Assembly (NCBI RefSeq): GCF_023715145.1
Contig: NZ_JAMBNP010000006.1
Span: 124,001 to 188,000 of the forward strand
Length of the DNA stretch: 64,000 bases
Reading direction: 5' to 3'
DNA from: Paenibacillus glycanilyticus
GTDB taxonomy: Bacteria > Bacillota > Bacilli > Paenibacillales > Paenibacillaceae
In this document: piece by piece, positions 16,783 to 24,669 of the stretch
How the letters are laid out: every line of letters begins with the position of its first letter
Numbering within the stretch: position 1 is the stretch's first letter
The notes under the pieces: generated by a model
The model's input: only the letters and a program-made list of their open reading frames with translations
What the model was told of the DNA's origin: nothing
The model's database searches: none
Program-made: the position numbers and the translations under genes

Positions 16783-17454
16783 CTAACCGATATTGGTCAA
16801 TGCCAATGCGGCACTTGCTGCTTCCTTGAACTCGTCTCCTGTGAAAGCTACGAGGGACAGAATGAACAGCGCAGCTACAAGAACAAAGATAACCATACAA
16901 ACATTCGCCGAAACCTTTTGCGCTTTCGGAGAAACGGTAATACCCCAGCTGATCAAGAACGCCCAAAGGCCGTTGCTGAAGTGGAATACCGCAGCGAGAA
17001 TACCGATGAGATACAGAATAAACAAAGCAGGGCTGGTCGCGATATTATGCATGGTCGAGCCAAGCTCTTCATGCGTAACATTGCCAAGCGCTACCTGCAC
17101 GCGAGTCTCGAACACGTGCCAGATAACAAAGATAAAGGTGATAACCCCTGTTATACGCTGCAACGTAAACGCCCAGTTACGCTCATATTTGAAACGTCCC
17201 GAGTTGAGGTTCGACTGATAAGCCATATACAAGCCGTAAACACCGTGGAACAAAATCGGCAGATAGATGCCGAAGATCTCGAGCAGTGTTACGATAGGCA
17301 GGCTGTTAATAAAATGAACCGCATTGGTAAAGCCTTCAGGCCCCCGCTCATACGCCTGAAAATTGGCCAGGGCGTGCACGATGATAAACCCACCAAGCGG
17401 AATCACCCCAAGCAGAGAGTGAAGCTTGCGCCAGTAGTACGAATTTCCTTTCAT
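16783..17454 (-). CDS. sdhC: Succinate dehydrogenase cytochrome b558 subunit
   Basis: Membrane anchor of complex II, 223 residues with five hydrophobic helices. Candidate heme ligands are histidines in HSLLG, VHALANFQAYE, FHGVYG and IWHVFETRVQ, as in Bacillus SdhC, which binds two hemes. The ATG at 17454 (MKGNSYYWRKLHSLLG) has GGAAAGGAG upstream. A longer frame to 17577 is rejected because it lacks a ribosome site. First gene of the operon. An about 290-base gap to a divergent LysR gene must contain its promoter. Confidence 0.93.
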   Translation of the reverse strand: MKGNSYYWRKLHSLLGVIPLGGFIIVHALANFQAYERGPEGFTNAVHFINSLPIVTLLEIFGIYLPILFHGVYGLYMAYQSNLNSGRFKYERNWAFTLQRITGVITFIFVIWHVFETRVQVALGNVTHEELGSTMHNIATSPALFILYLIGILAAVFHFSNGLWAFLISWGITVSPKAQKVSANVCMVIFVLVAALFILSLVAFTGDEFKEAASAALALTNIG

Positions 17455-17686
17455 TAATACTTCTCCTTTCCAGTGCTCCATGACATTTTTACTCTTGACA
17501 AACCATTCTACATTGTACCCCCGGCTCTTTCGTCCGTCAACAAAAGTCGACACCAGATGCGAAAGTTTTACGCCCACTTCCGATTTTCACTGCGGGGCCC
17601 CCACAAAGTACTCTAGGGTATTGAATTTGTGAACTTTCCGTGTATATCACCTCTTTAATCCTACTCCTTTTCGACTTATAATGGAA

Positions 17687-17714
17687 TTGCATATTTATTA
17701 TAATTTATTATAAC
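17687..17714 (+). promoter_or_regulatory. Promoter of the sdh-adjacent LysR gene
   Basis: TTGCAT (17687-17692), 16 bases, TATAAC (17709-17714). The surrounding AT-rich repeats (TTATTATAATTTATTATAA) could serve as a LysR autoregulatory site. Confidence 0.5.
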
Positions 17715-17744
17715 CAATTCACATAAGCGATCGGAGAGAACAGG

Positions 17745-18620
17745 ATGATCGAAGAATTTAATATGTTCGCTGCCATTGTCGAGCATTCCAGCATGAACAA
17801 AGCAGCGCAGCTGCTTAATTTGTCCCAGCCGGCCCTATCCCGCAAGATCGCCAAGCTTGAAGAAGAGATTGGCGCCAAGCTGTTCGAACGTGTCGGAAAA
17901 CGGCTGGAGCTGACTCGCGTCGGACAGTTGACCTACGAGTATGCCGTTACCCTGCGCAAGCTTCATCGCCGTTACATGGATTCCGTTGCGGAATATACGG
18001 CAGCAGGCAGAACGTCCATTACCATCGGCGCAAGCTTGACGACCCTTCAGACAACCTTACCCGATTTCATCAAGACGCTAAACGCCAGCCACCCCGAGTT
18101 CGATATCAAGGCCGTAACGGGCAAGACCCATGAGATTGTCACGCTTGTGCGCGACAACAAAGCGGATATCGCCATCATCGCGTCCATGATCGAGGACTCC
18201 CAGCTTCACTGCGTCCCGCTGTTTGACGATCATCTGCTGCTTGTCATTCCGACGAGCGTTGCCGTTACGAATCAGGACTCTCTTTCAATAGAAGATCTGA
18301 ATGGACTGCCGATGATTTTGTTCTCCAAGGGAACCTGGTACCGCAAATTGACGGACGAAGTATTCGCCAAGTACCATCTGCAGCCGGATGTCCGGATGGA
18401 GATCGACTCGTTCGAAGCGATCGTGCGTCTTCTTCACACCTGCCGCGCGGCTACACTGCTCCCGCATTCCTATATGCGCAAGCAGCTTCTGGACGACAAC
18501 GAGCTTATTGTTGTCCCCATCCGCGAGCTTGAGGACACCAAGCGAACGACTTGTCTTATCCATAACGATCCTTCCGATCTTCATCCTGCTGTTCGCAAGT
18601 GGATTTCGGAGTTGGGTTAG
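17745..18620 (+). CDS. LysR-family transcriptional regulator divergent from sdhCAB
   Basis: LysR regulator of 291 residues. The N-terminal helix-turn-helix is MNKAAQLLNLSQPALSRKIAKLE. The effector domain begins near SITIGASLTTLQTTLPDFI and ends with the usual PAVRKWISEL. It lies back to back with sdhC, suggesting control of succinate dehydrogenase or a related carbon pathway, but no direct evidence identifies the effector. CcpC or CitR-like roles are alternatives. It is followed by its own terminator and repeat copy B. Confidence 0.88.
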   Translation: MIEEFNMFAAIVEHSSMNKAAQLLNLSQPALSRKIAKLEEEIGAKLFERVGKRLELTRVGQLTYEYAVTLRKLHRRYMDSVAEYTAAGRTSITIGASLTTLQTTLPDFIKTLNASHPEFDIKAVTGKTHEIVTLVRDNKADIAIIASMIEDSQLHCVPLFDDHLLLVIPTSVAVTNQDSLSIEDLNGLPMILFSKGTWYRKLTDEVFAKYHLQPDVRMEIDSFEAIVRLLHTCRAATLLPHSYMRKQLLDDNELIVVPIRELEDTKRTTCLIHNDPSDLHPAVRKWISELG

Positions 18621-18700
18621 ATCTGGGTTTTGCCTTTGTTTCCGCTCTCGGTCTTTCGCTCTTGGCTCTTCGCTCTTGGCTCTCTCTCCTCCCTTCAGGG

Positions 18701-18737
18701 AGGACAGTGACTGCGCTTTTTAGCGCTTCATTGTCCT
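18701..18737 (+). terminator. Terminator-like hairpin after the LysR gene
   Basis: AGGACAGTGACTGCGCT-TTTT-AGCGCTTCATTGTCCT, with a modest T-rich tail. Confidence 0.55.
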
Positions 18738-18756
18738 TCTTTACATTCCCGCGCGA

Positions 18757-18931
18757 GGGGGGATGGATGGGTGCGGGGCGAGGTGGGAAAGGGGTATCTC
18801 TGGAGGAGCGAGGCGTTCGCCTTTGTCACTTCCTTTGCTACAACTATGTAAACCTAATCAGAGCAAAGGAATGACAACAGCGGCCGTAAGAGATACCCCG
18901 TCCCACCGAGCCATCCCGCCCCATCCATCCC
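18757..18931. repeat. Dispersed hairpin element, copy B
   Basis: About 175-base imperfect palindrome between the LysR gene and ktrA. The outer arms run from GGGGGGATGGATGGG to CCATCCATCCC, with GGGGTATCTCT near 18791 matched by AGAGATACCCC near 18890. The left arm carries GGAGGAGCGAGGCGTTCGCC and TTTGTCAC (Q motif). The right arm, in complement, carries ACGGCCGCTGTTGTC (P motif). It is inverted relative to copies A, C and D, so P faces ktrA. No ORF is supported. Confidence 0.7.
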
Positions 18932-18954
18932 GACCATCATCATAGCAAGGCAAA

Positions 18955-18995
18955 TAAATAAGGACAGAGAACGCTAACTGCGCCCACTGTCCTTA
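18955..18995 (-). terminator. Terminator of ktrB-ktrA
   Basis: AAGGACAG and CTGTCCTT arms, with a T-rich tail on the minus strand just after ktrA. Confidence 0.75.
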
Positions 18996-18998
18996 TCA

Positions 18999-19661
18999 TC
19001 ACCTGATTATGGTTTCTTCAAACTGTTCAATCTGGTCGTTTGTGCCGATCACGACCATGACGTCCTTTTGCGTTACAACATCCGTCGCCGTAGGAGCAAT
19101 AATAATGCCGGAAGGCTTGTTAATGGCTACGATGCTGCACCCGAACCGGGCCCGCAAATTCAATTCATGAAGCGATTTGCCATTCAGACAATTGGGTACC
19201 GAAAGCTCGGCGATGGTATATTCCTTCGACAGCTCAATATAATCGAGCAGATTCGGAGAGACCAGCTGATGGGCAACCCGGATGCCCATATCTCGTTCCG
19301 GATAAACCACGCGGTCCACGCCAATCTTCTCCAGCACGCGTCCATGCAGCTCGCTCATCGCTTTTGCCACTACCCGCTTCACGCCAAGATCCTTCAATAA
19401 TATCGTCGTCAGAATACTCGCCTGAATGTCATCCCCAATGGCTACAACGCCGCAGTCAAAATTACGAACGCCAAGTGATCGCAGCGTCTCTTCATCGGTG
19501 CAATCGGCCGATACCGTATACGTCAGCACGTTGCTCATTTCCTGCACGGCTTCTTCATCCCGGTCGATCCCCAGCACCTCATAACCCAGCTTTATAAGCT
19601 CTCTTCCAAGACTCGAGCCAAACCGCCCTAATCCTACGATCACAAATTGATTGTTTTTCAT
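18999..19661 (-). CDS. ktrA: KtrA/KtrC-type regulatory subunit of the Ktr K+ channel
   Basis: Cytosolic gating ring subunit of 220 residues. An RCK_N Rossmann domain opens with VIVGLGRFGSSLGREL (about 7-22) and IDRDEEAV. The C-terminal RCK_C domain begins near residue 135. In this family nucleotides bind RCK_N and c-di-AMP binds RCK_C to close the channel. It is 17 bases downstream of ktrB in one operon that itself starts with a c-di-AMP riboswitch. Confidence 0.92.
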   Translation of the reverse strand: MKNNQFVIVGLGRFGSSLGRELIKLGYEVLGIDRDEEAVQEMSNVLTYTVSADCTDEETLRSLGVRNFDCGVVAIGDDIQASILTTILLKDLGVKRVVAKAMSELHGRVLEKIGVDRVVYPERDMGIRVAHQLVSPNLLDYIELSKEYTIAELSVPNCLNGKSLHELNLRARFGCSIVAINKPSGIIIAPTATDVVTQKDVMVVIGTNDQIEQFEETIIR

Positions 19662-19678
19662 TCTTGCCCTCTATTCCC

Positions 19679-21019
19679 CTATCCAATCGTAATTTTGCCT
19701 TCCGGATACCGGTACAGCTCTTTCTCTGTTTTTGGTCCAAGCGCGTAAGCCAGCGTAAGGGGACCCAGCCTGCCGGCGAACATCGTTAATGCAATAACCA
19801 TCTTTCCAAATGACGTCAGTTCAGGCGTAATGCCTGTCGTGAGGCCAACCGTGCCAAAAGCCGATGTTGTCTCGAATAAAATTTTCAGAAACTGCTGGTC
19901 TTCGGTCGTGGACAGCAGCATCGTTACCAATATAACTAGCGTGAGCGACAGCATCGTGATCGTCAGCGCCTTGAAGATCCGGTCCTTCCCAAGTCTGTAA
20001 TGGAAAAGAACAATATCTTCGCGGCCGCGGATCATCGCGATTACCGCTCCGACCATCGTTGTGAAGGTTGTTGTCTTGATCCCCCCGCCGGTCGAGCCCG
20101 GCGATGCGCCGATAAACATCAGGATAATGGTAAAGAATACGGTAGCCTGCCGCAGATGGGCGTAGTCCAGCGTATTGGCTCCCGCCGTTCTCGGCGTGAC
20201 GGACTGGAAGAAGGATGACAGGATTTTGCCTCCCCAATCCAGAGATCCAAGGGTCCTACTGTTCGAAAACTCGAATATAAAGATGACAATGGCACCAACT
20301 GCGATTAGAGCTCCGGTTGTGGACAAGACAACCTTGCTATGAAGAGAAAGCCGTTTATTTTTCCGGAATTCCAGTAAATCCGCCATTACGACAAAACCTA
20401 AACCGCCTAATATGATAAGCAGCATGGAAACGATATTAACAAGAGGATCGCCTACATACATCGTTAAGCTGCGGAAATTGCCAAAGATATCAAAGCCTGC
20501 ATTATTAAAGAAAGAGATTGAATGGAAGACGCCAAACCATGCTGCCTTGCCAAACGGCATATCAAAAGCAAATCGAACAGCAAATAAAAGGGCTCCAACC
20601 AGCTCTATCGTTAAGGAATAAAAGATGACTCTCCGGATTAACCGGACGATCCCCTCCATACTTGTCTGGTTCATCGCTTCCTGAAGGATCAGACGTTCCT
20701 TCAGCGAAATTCGCTTGCGCAGTACAAGCGCGATCAAGGTGGCCATCGTCATGAAGCCTAAGCCGCCGATTTGAATCAAGGTTAGAATAATGATTTTGCC
20801 AAAGGCGGAGAAGTATGTACCTGTATCCACGACAACTAGGCCGGTAACGCAGGTAGCAGATGTAGCCGTAAACAGCGCATCAATGAAAGGCAGCCGCGAT
20901 CCGCTAGCAGAAGCAACAGGCAGCGTGAGCAGAAATGCCCCAAGTACAATGATCATGGCAAAGCCGAATACAAGGATTCGCGGAGGTGACCATTTTAGGA
21001 TATTGAAATATTTGGACAT
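19679..21019 (-). CDS. ktrB: KtrB-type K+ transporter membrane subunit
   Basis: Ion-conducting subunit of 446 residues with four membrane-pore-membrane repeats. Filter-like segments are ATSATCVTGL, SFFNNAGFDIFGN, SVTPRTAGANT and TSAFGTVGLTTG. The glycine positions match Trk/Ktr/HKT channels. SPGSTGGGIKTTT is the intramembrane gating loop typical of KtrB. It is the first gene of ktrB-ktrA, preceded by the ydaO-type riboswitch. A GGAGAG ribosome site precedes the start. Confidence 0.94.
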   Translation of the reverse strand: MSKYFNILKWSPPRILVFGFAMIIVLGAFLLTLPVASASGSRLPFIDALFTATSATCVTGLVVVDTGTYFSAFGKIIILTLIQIGGLGFMTMATLIALVLRKRISLKERLILQEAMNQTSMEGIVRLIRRVIFYSLTIELVGALLFAVRFAFDMPFGKAAWFGVFHSISFFNNAGFDIFGNFRSLTMYVGDPLVNIVSMLLIILGGLGFVVMADLLEFRKNKRLSLHSKVVLSTTGALIAVGAIVIFIFEFSNSRTLGSLDWGGKILSSFFQSVTPRTAGANTLDYAHLRQATVFFTIILMFIGASPGSTGGGIKTTTFTTMVGAVIAMIRGREDIVLFHYRLGKDRIFKALTITMLSLTLVILVTMLLSTTEDQQFLKILFETTSAFGTVGLTTGITPELTSFGKMVIALTMFAGRLGPLTLAYALGPKTEKELYRYPEGKITIG

Positions 21020-21057
21020 ATACTCTCCTTTATCATGGACCTCTCTTCATTTGAGCA

Positions 21058-21250
21058 TAAAAAAAAGCACGGGAACCCCCATGCATACGTGAGCCCTGTT
21101 CCACACAGCCTGCGAGGTTAGCTGACGGATTCGGGCCTGGAAAGGCAGCCCTATTCGAGCGGATGCTCGAAATTCACCCCATGCTGGCGGATTGCTCCGG
21201 ACAACGTTTGGTTCCCCCGTTTTCGAAAACGAAATTCGGCTGATGCTATT
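21058..21250 (-). promoter_or_regulatory. c-di-AMP (ydaO-yuaA) riboswitch with terminator upstream of ktrB
   Basis: On the minus strand the leader shows ydaO-class core elements in order: AACGGGGGAACCAAAC, GCATGGGGTGAATTTCGAGC, TAGGGCTGCCTTTCCAGGCC, and CGAATCCGTCAGCTAACCTC followed by GCAGGC. It ends in GCATGGG-GGTT-CCCGTGC and T8 (21058-21084), an intrinsic terminator. Known members bind c-di-AMP and switch expression off when it is high. Here that would reduce K+ uptake. Confidence 0.93.
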
Positions 21251-21260
21251 CAATTCCTAT

Positions 21261-21501
21261 AACGTTAACGATTATACGCCCAAATGACAGGTGCGATCAA
21301 AATGAGCATAAGGGGTAATTAAGGGGAATTCGTTCAAAAACAGTCAATCGCATGGAGCAGCGGGTCGCTAGCTGGCTGCAAGTCCTTATTTCACCGCTTT
21401 CCCCTCGCATCCTCTACTTTCGCCCGCATTGGATAATTGAGGTTAATAGTGGTACAGTTACAATAGTCAAGCATCGCCTGAATTCGAATTGGAGGTTTTG
21501 T
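21261..21501. other. Intergenic region upstream of the CPBP gene
   Basis: The divergent promoters of ktrB and the CPBP gene should lie here. I see no clear ORF, terminator or riboswitch between the ktrB leader and the GGAGG at 21491. An in-frame ATG at 21352 exists but has no ribosome site. Confidence 0.5.
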
Positions 21502-23094
21502 ATGATCCCTTCCATCAACCCTCATGATTGGAAAAAGTTTCTGTGGGCTGCTGTTGCAGGTGCTATTATCTTTTTCTTTACCCAGATCGGCCCTGCGGCA
21601 TCGGACCAGCTTTTCTCAAGCTCAACAACTGAAGTCATTGCCAAAAGCGAAGCGGCGTTAACCGCCGAGGAATTCGCCAAGCAGCAATTTGGCGTATCCG
21701 TCTCATCTGCTCATACAATTTATCAGACCGATAGTTTGGCAAACGGATATTTTTCCAAGGAAGATCTGCTCGGCACTTATGAAAAAAAGTACGATGCCAA
21801 GTTCCCGACTGATACGTTCCAGGTCAATCTGGATCTCGAGGACGGCAGCAAAGCTTATGTCTATGTTCATATGACAAACGGCAGCATTGCAGGCTGGCAT
21901 TGGCTTGGCGCAGAGACTGCGGCTAACGGCAATCTGGTTGAAACGTCAGCGAAGGATTTTGCCGTAACCAAAGGGTTCCGTTCCGAAGAGCTGGACAGCT
22001 TGTACATTAATGATGACGGCGATGCCGTATTGCATCCGGACGGTTATAAGCTTGGAGATGCCTCCCTTGAACTTATCGTAGGCGTTGGCGTAGTTAAAGA
22101 TAAGGCGGTCATAACCAGATACAAGCCGGCTTTCCAGGCTCCCGCGGAGTACATAACGTATGTGGAAGGCCAGAAAAAGACGGGCAGCGCGCTCTCGGTT
22201 ATCAGCCTGATTTATATGTGCTTTATCTCGCTGGTATTATCCATTATCTATGCTATCTTGTACCGCAAACACACGACCTTCAAACGCGGTCTATTTATCA
22301 GCTTGGTCTTCATCGTGTTCTATATTTACAACAACCTGAATGTGATGGACGGGATCTTGGCGACCTTCGGCGAGCAGAGCCGATCAGATGCCGAGATGAA
22401 CGCAACCATTATCATTACCGTCGTGCTGCTAATTCCGGTTGGCCTTGCTGTCTATTTCGCTCTCGTCGCCGGCGACGGAATGTGGCGCTCGCAAAAACGT
22501 CCGTTATGGCCGGGTTTCCGCGAACGCGGTTACGGTGACCACGTATGGCGCAGCGTTGGGTTATCCTATCTCTTCGCCGCCATTATATTGGGCTGCCAAG
22601 CTGTCATTATGATTGCCATGAAGTTTATAGCCGGTTCTTGGGCAACCAGCGACGCCACTCAATCTTCCTATAATACAAACATGCTCTGGCTTATGCCGAT
22701 GATGGCCTGGTGCGCCGCGATTTCCGAAGAAGCCATTTTCCGTTTGTTTGGCATCGCCTTCTTCAAGAAGTGGTTCAAAAATACGTTTATTGCCACTTTG
22801 ATTCCCACCGTCATGTGGGCGCTTGGACATGTCGGCTACCCGATCTTCCCGTTCTATACCCGGATTGTGGAGCTTGTTATTCTCGGCACCGTGTTCTGTC
22901 TTATTTTCCTCCGCTACGGCTTTATTACCGCAGTATTCACCCATGCCATACTGGACAGCCTGATCATGGGCTTCGAGCTCGTGAGCGTTGGAGGAGGCTT
23001 AAATATAACCGCTGCCCTGATTTATGCCGTGCTGCCTGTCATCATCGCATGGGTAATTAGATACTGGCATAACCGAAGGCATATACCTGTCTAA
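21502..23094 (+). CDS. CPBP-family (CAAX-like) intramembrane metalloprotease
   Basis: Multi-pass membrane protein of 530 residues. A first TM (about 13-30) is followed by an extracytoplasmic region of about 200 residues, then about 8 TM helices. CPBP motifs are EEAIFRLFG in one helix and later GHVGYP and FTHAILDS, which supply the conserved glutamates and histidines of this glutamyl intramembrane protease family. Start ATG 21502 follows TTGGAGG. The substrate is unknown. It is monocistronic with its own terminator. Confidence 0.85.
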   Translation: MIPSINPHDWKKFLWAAVAGAIIFFFTQIGPAASDQLFSSSTTEVIAKSEAALTAEEFAKQQFGVSVSSAHTIYQTDSLANGYFSKEDLLGTYEKKYDAKFPTDTFQVNLDLEDGSKAYVYVHMTNGSIAGWHWLGAETAANGNLVETSAKDFAVTKGFRSEELDSLYINDDGDAVLHPDGYKLGDASLELIVGVGVVKDKAVITRYKPAFQAPAEYITYVEGQKKTGSALSVISLIYMCFISLVLSIIYAILYRKHTTFKRGLFISLVFIVFYIYNNLNVMDGILATFGEQSRSDAEMNATIIITVVLLIPVGLAVYFALVAGDGMWRSQKRPLWPGFRERGYGDHVWRSVGLSYLFAAIILGCQAVIMIAMKFIAGSWATSDATQSSYNTNMLWLMPMMAWCAAISEEAIFRLFGIAFFKKWFKNTFIATLIPTVMWALGHVGYPIFPFYTRIVELVILGTVFCLIFLRYGFITAVFTHAILDSLIMGFELVSVGGGLNITAALIYAVLPVIIAWVIRYWHNRRHIPV

Positions 23095-23110
23095 ACAGAC
23101 TTGACCTATA

Positions 23111-23147
23111 AAAGGAATGTATCTCGACGAGATACATTCCTTTTTTT
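23111..23147 (+). terminator. Terminator of the CPBP gene
   Basis: AAAGGAATGTATCTC-GAC-GAGATACATTCC plus T7. Confidence 0.9.
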
Positions 23148-23259
23148 GCGTTTCATCCGGCTGTTCAACAAGCCCATTTAATAGAAAGGGTAACTTTGTC
23201 CAAGCTTAATTCCAATCATATTAATATAATCTATTAAACCAATAATGGAGGTGATAGGA

Positions 23260-23763
23260 TTGGCAATCAAAATCAGCGGTTATAGCTCTAGTCGCTCAAG
23301 CCAAAAATGCAATAACCAATCGGGCAAAAAATCCGGCGGCCAACACAAATCGTCAGGAAAGAAAAAATCGGGCGGGCACAAGTCGGGCGGCAAAAACCGC
23401 TGCCAGCACAAATCCTCGGGCAAAAACGACGGAAGCAAGTCTTCCGGATGCTGCTACCAGGACAAATCTTCGGGCAAATGCGATCAACACAAATCTTCAG
23501 GCTGTCATGACAATTCAGCAATTCCGTACAACAAAGAAGAAAAATCGAGCGGCAAAAGCAATTCCAAATATGCTCACAGCATCCTCAGCAAGCTGTCGCT
23601 CGGACAAGTTATTCATCGCGTGACGCTCGATAACGGGAAAGATCTCGACAGAGTGAAATGGGCAGGCTTCCAGAACGGAAACGCTACTTTCTCTGCAGTG
23701 AGCTACAAAACAAATTATATCGTATATGTTCCACTGAACAAAATTACAAGCATCGCTTTGTAA
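23260..23763 (+). CDS. Ser/Gly/Lys/Cys-rich low-complexity protein with a small C-terminal domain
   Basis: About 167 residues. TTG at 23260 is chosen because GGAGGTGA lies just upstream; the ATG at 23245 overlaps that site. Residues 10-100 are low complexity, built from KSSGK, KSGG and QHKSSG units with scattered cysteines and histidines, very hydrophilic and basic. The last about 60 residues (LSKLSLGQVIHRVTLDNGKD onward) look like a compact beta-rich domain, perhaps akin to small spore-coat-associated domains, but no family is recognised. The start architecture is shared with the next gene, suggesting a related role such as a spore surface or extracellular protein. That role is inference. 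Confidence 0.7.
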   Translation: MAIKISGYSSSRSSQKCNNQSGKKSGGQHKSSGKKKSGGHKSGGKNRCQHKSSGKNDGSKSSGCCYQDKSSGKCDQHKSSGCHDNSAIPYNKEEKSSGKSNSKYAHSILSKLSLGQVIHRVTLDNGKDLDRVKWAGFQNGNATFSAVSYKTNYIVYVPLNKITSIAL

Positions 23764-23868
23764 GGAAACAGGACAAGGAACTATTTCGTTCGTATGTCCA
23801 CTCCTGTACAAGAGCAACTCTAGCATTCTTCATATAATCTAGTATTACGTTCATGAGGAGTGATAGAA

Positions 23869-24621
23869 TTGCCAAAAAACCAAAGCTCGGGTGGTAATCA
23901 AAGTCCTGGCGGCAACCAAAGTCCCGGCGGCAACCAAAGTCCTGGCGGCAACCAAAGTCCTGGCGGCAACCAAAGCCCCGGCGGCAACCAAAGCCCTGGC
24001 GGCAACCAAAGCCCTGGCGGCAACCAAAGCCCTGGCGGCAACCAAAGTTCTGGCGGCAATCAAAGTCCTGGCGGCAATCAAAGTCCTGGCGGCAAAAGTG
24101 CAGGGGCTAATAAAGCTGGAGCTAGTAAAGCCGGGGGCGGCAAATCCGGAGGCAACAAATCCGGCAAAGGCGGTTCTGACAAAGCCGGTGCCGATAAAGC
24201 TAACGGCGGCAAATCCGGCGGCAACAAATCCGGCAAAGGCGGTTCTGACAAAGCCGGTGCCGATAAAGCTAACGGCGGCAAATTCGGCGGCAACAAATCC
24301 GGCAAAGGCAATTCTGACAAAGCCGGTGCCGATAAAGCTAACGGCGGCAAATCCGGAGGCAACAAATCCGGCAAAGGCAATTCTGACAAAGCCGGTGCCG
24401 ACAAAGCTAACGGCGGCAAATCCGGAGGCAACAAATCCGGCAAAGGCAATTCTGACAAAGCCGGTGCCGACAAAGCTAACGGCGGCAAATCCGGCGGCAA
24501 AGGCAATAAAAACGGCAAATCCGGTGGCGGAAACGCCGGAGCCGACAAAGCTAGCGGCGGCAAATCCGGAGGCAGCAAATCCGGAGGAAAAGGCAATAAA
24601 AACGGTGGCAAAGGCAAGTAA
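23869..24621 (+). CDS. Tandem-repeat Gly/Lys/Ser-rich protein
   Basis: About 250 residues, almost wholly repeats. Twelve hexapeptides of type NQSPGG (two are NQSSGG) are followed by a linker and five 23-residue units of type NKSGKGGSDKAGADKANGG plus K(S/F)GG, then a degenerate GK-rich tail. No aromatic residues except one Phe, no cysteine, no signal peptide and no TM. TTG at 23869 is favoured because GAGGAG is 8 bases upstream; GTG at 23860 overlaps that site. The frame is preserved through every repeat, which supports real coding. It is not a collagen (no Gly-X-Y). Function unknown; a spore-coat, exosporium or matrix filler is a guess. Confidence 0.7.
   Translation: MPKNQSSGGNQSPGGNQSPGGNQSPGGNQSPGGNQSPGGNQSPGGNQSPGGNQSPGGNQSSGGNQSPGGNQSPGGKSAGANKAGASKAGGGKSGGNKSGKGGSDKAGADKANGGKSGGNKSGKGGSDKAGADKANGGKFGGNKSGKGNSDKAGADKANGGKSGGNKSGKGNSDKAGADKANGGKSGGNKSGKGNSDKAGADKANGGKSGGKGNKNGKSGGGNAGADKASGGKSGGSKSGGKGNKNGGKGK
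23878..24093 (+). repeat. 12 x 18-base in-frame tandem repeat
   Basis: Twelve direct copies of an 18-base unit of the type AACCAAAGTCCTGGCGGC. Variation is mostly at third codon positions (AGT/AGC, CCT/CCC, AAC/AAT). Confidence 0.95.
24154..24498 (+). repeat. 5 x 69-base in-frame tandem repeat
   Basis: Five adjacent 69-base units starting AACAAATCCGGCAAAGGC. Adjacent units are nearly identical, differing at a few positions (GGT/AAT, TCC/TTC, GAT/GAC), as expected from recent duplication. Confidence 0.95.
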
Positions 24622-24627
24622 TCACAA

Positions 24628-24669
24628 AATGAAAAGGAATGAGGCAGACTGCCTCATTCCTTTTCATTT
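24628..24669. terminator. Bidirectional terminator overlapping the uvrC stop
   Basis: Nearly perfect hairpin AATGAAAAGGAATGAGGCAG with its complement after one base. It ends the repeat-protein gene, and on the minus strand contains the last codons of uvrC. Confidence 0.85.

Noticed and set aside
21352..21501. 50-residue N-terminal extension of the CPBP protease
   Set aside because: No ribosome site at 21352; GGAGG at 21491 and the first TM fit the ATG at 21502.
23878..24498. Direct repeats resembling a CRISPR array
   Set aside because: Repeats are contiguous without unique spacers, keep one reading frame and have no cas genes nearby.
24078..24617. Proline/leucine-rich minus-strand ORF
   Set aside because: Perfect mirror of the plus-strand repeat gene, which has the ribosome site and TTG start.
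23869..24621. Collagen-like protein
   Set aside because: The repeats are NQSPGG and a 23-residue KSGG unit, not Gly-X-Y triplets.
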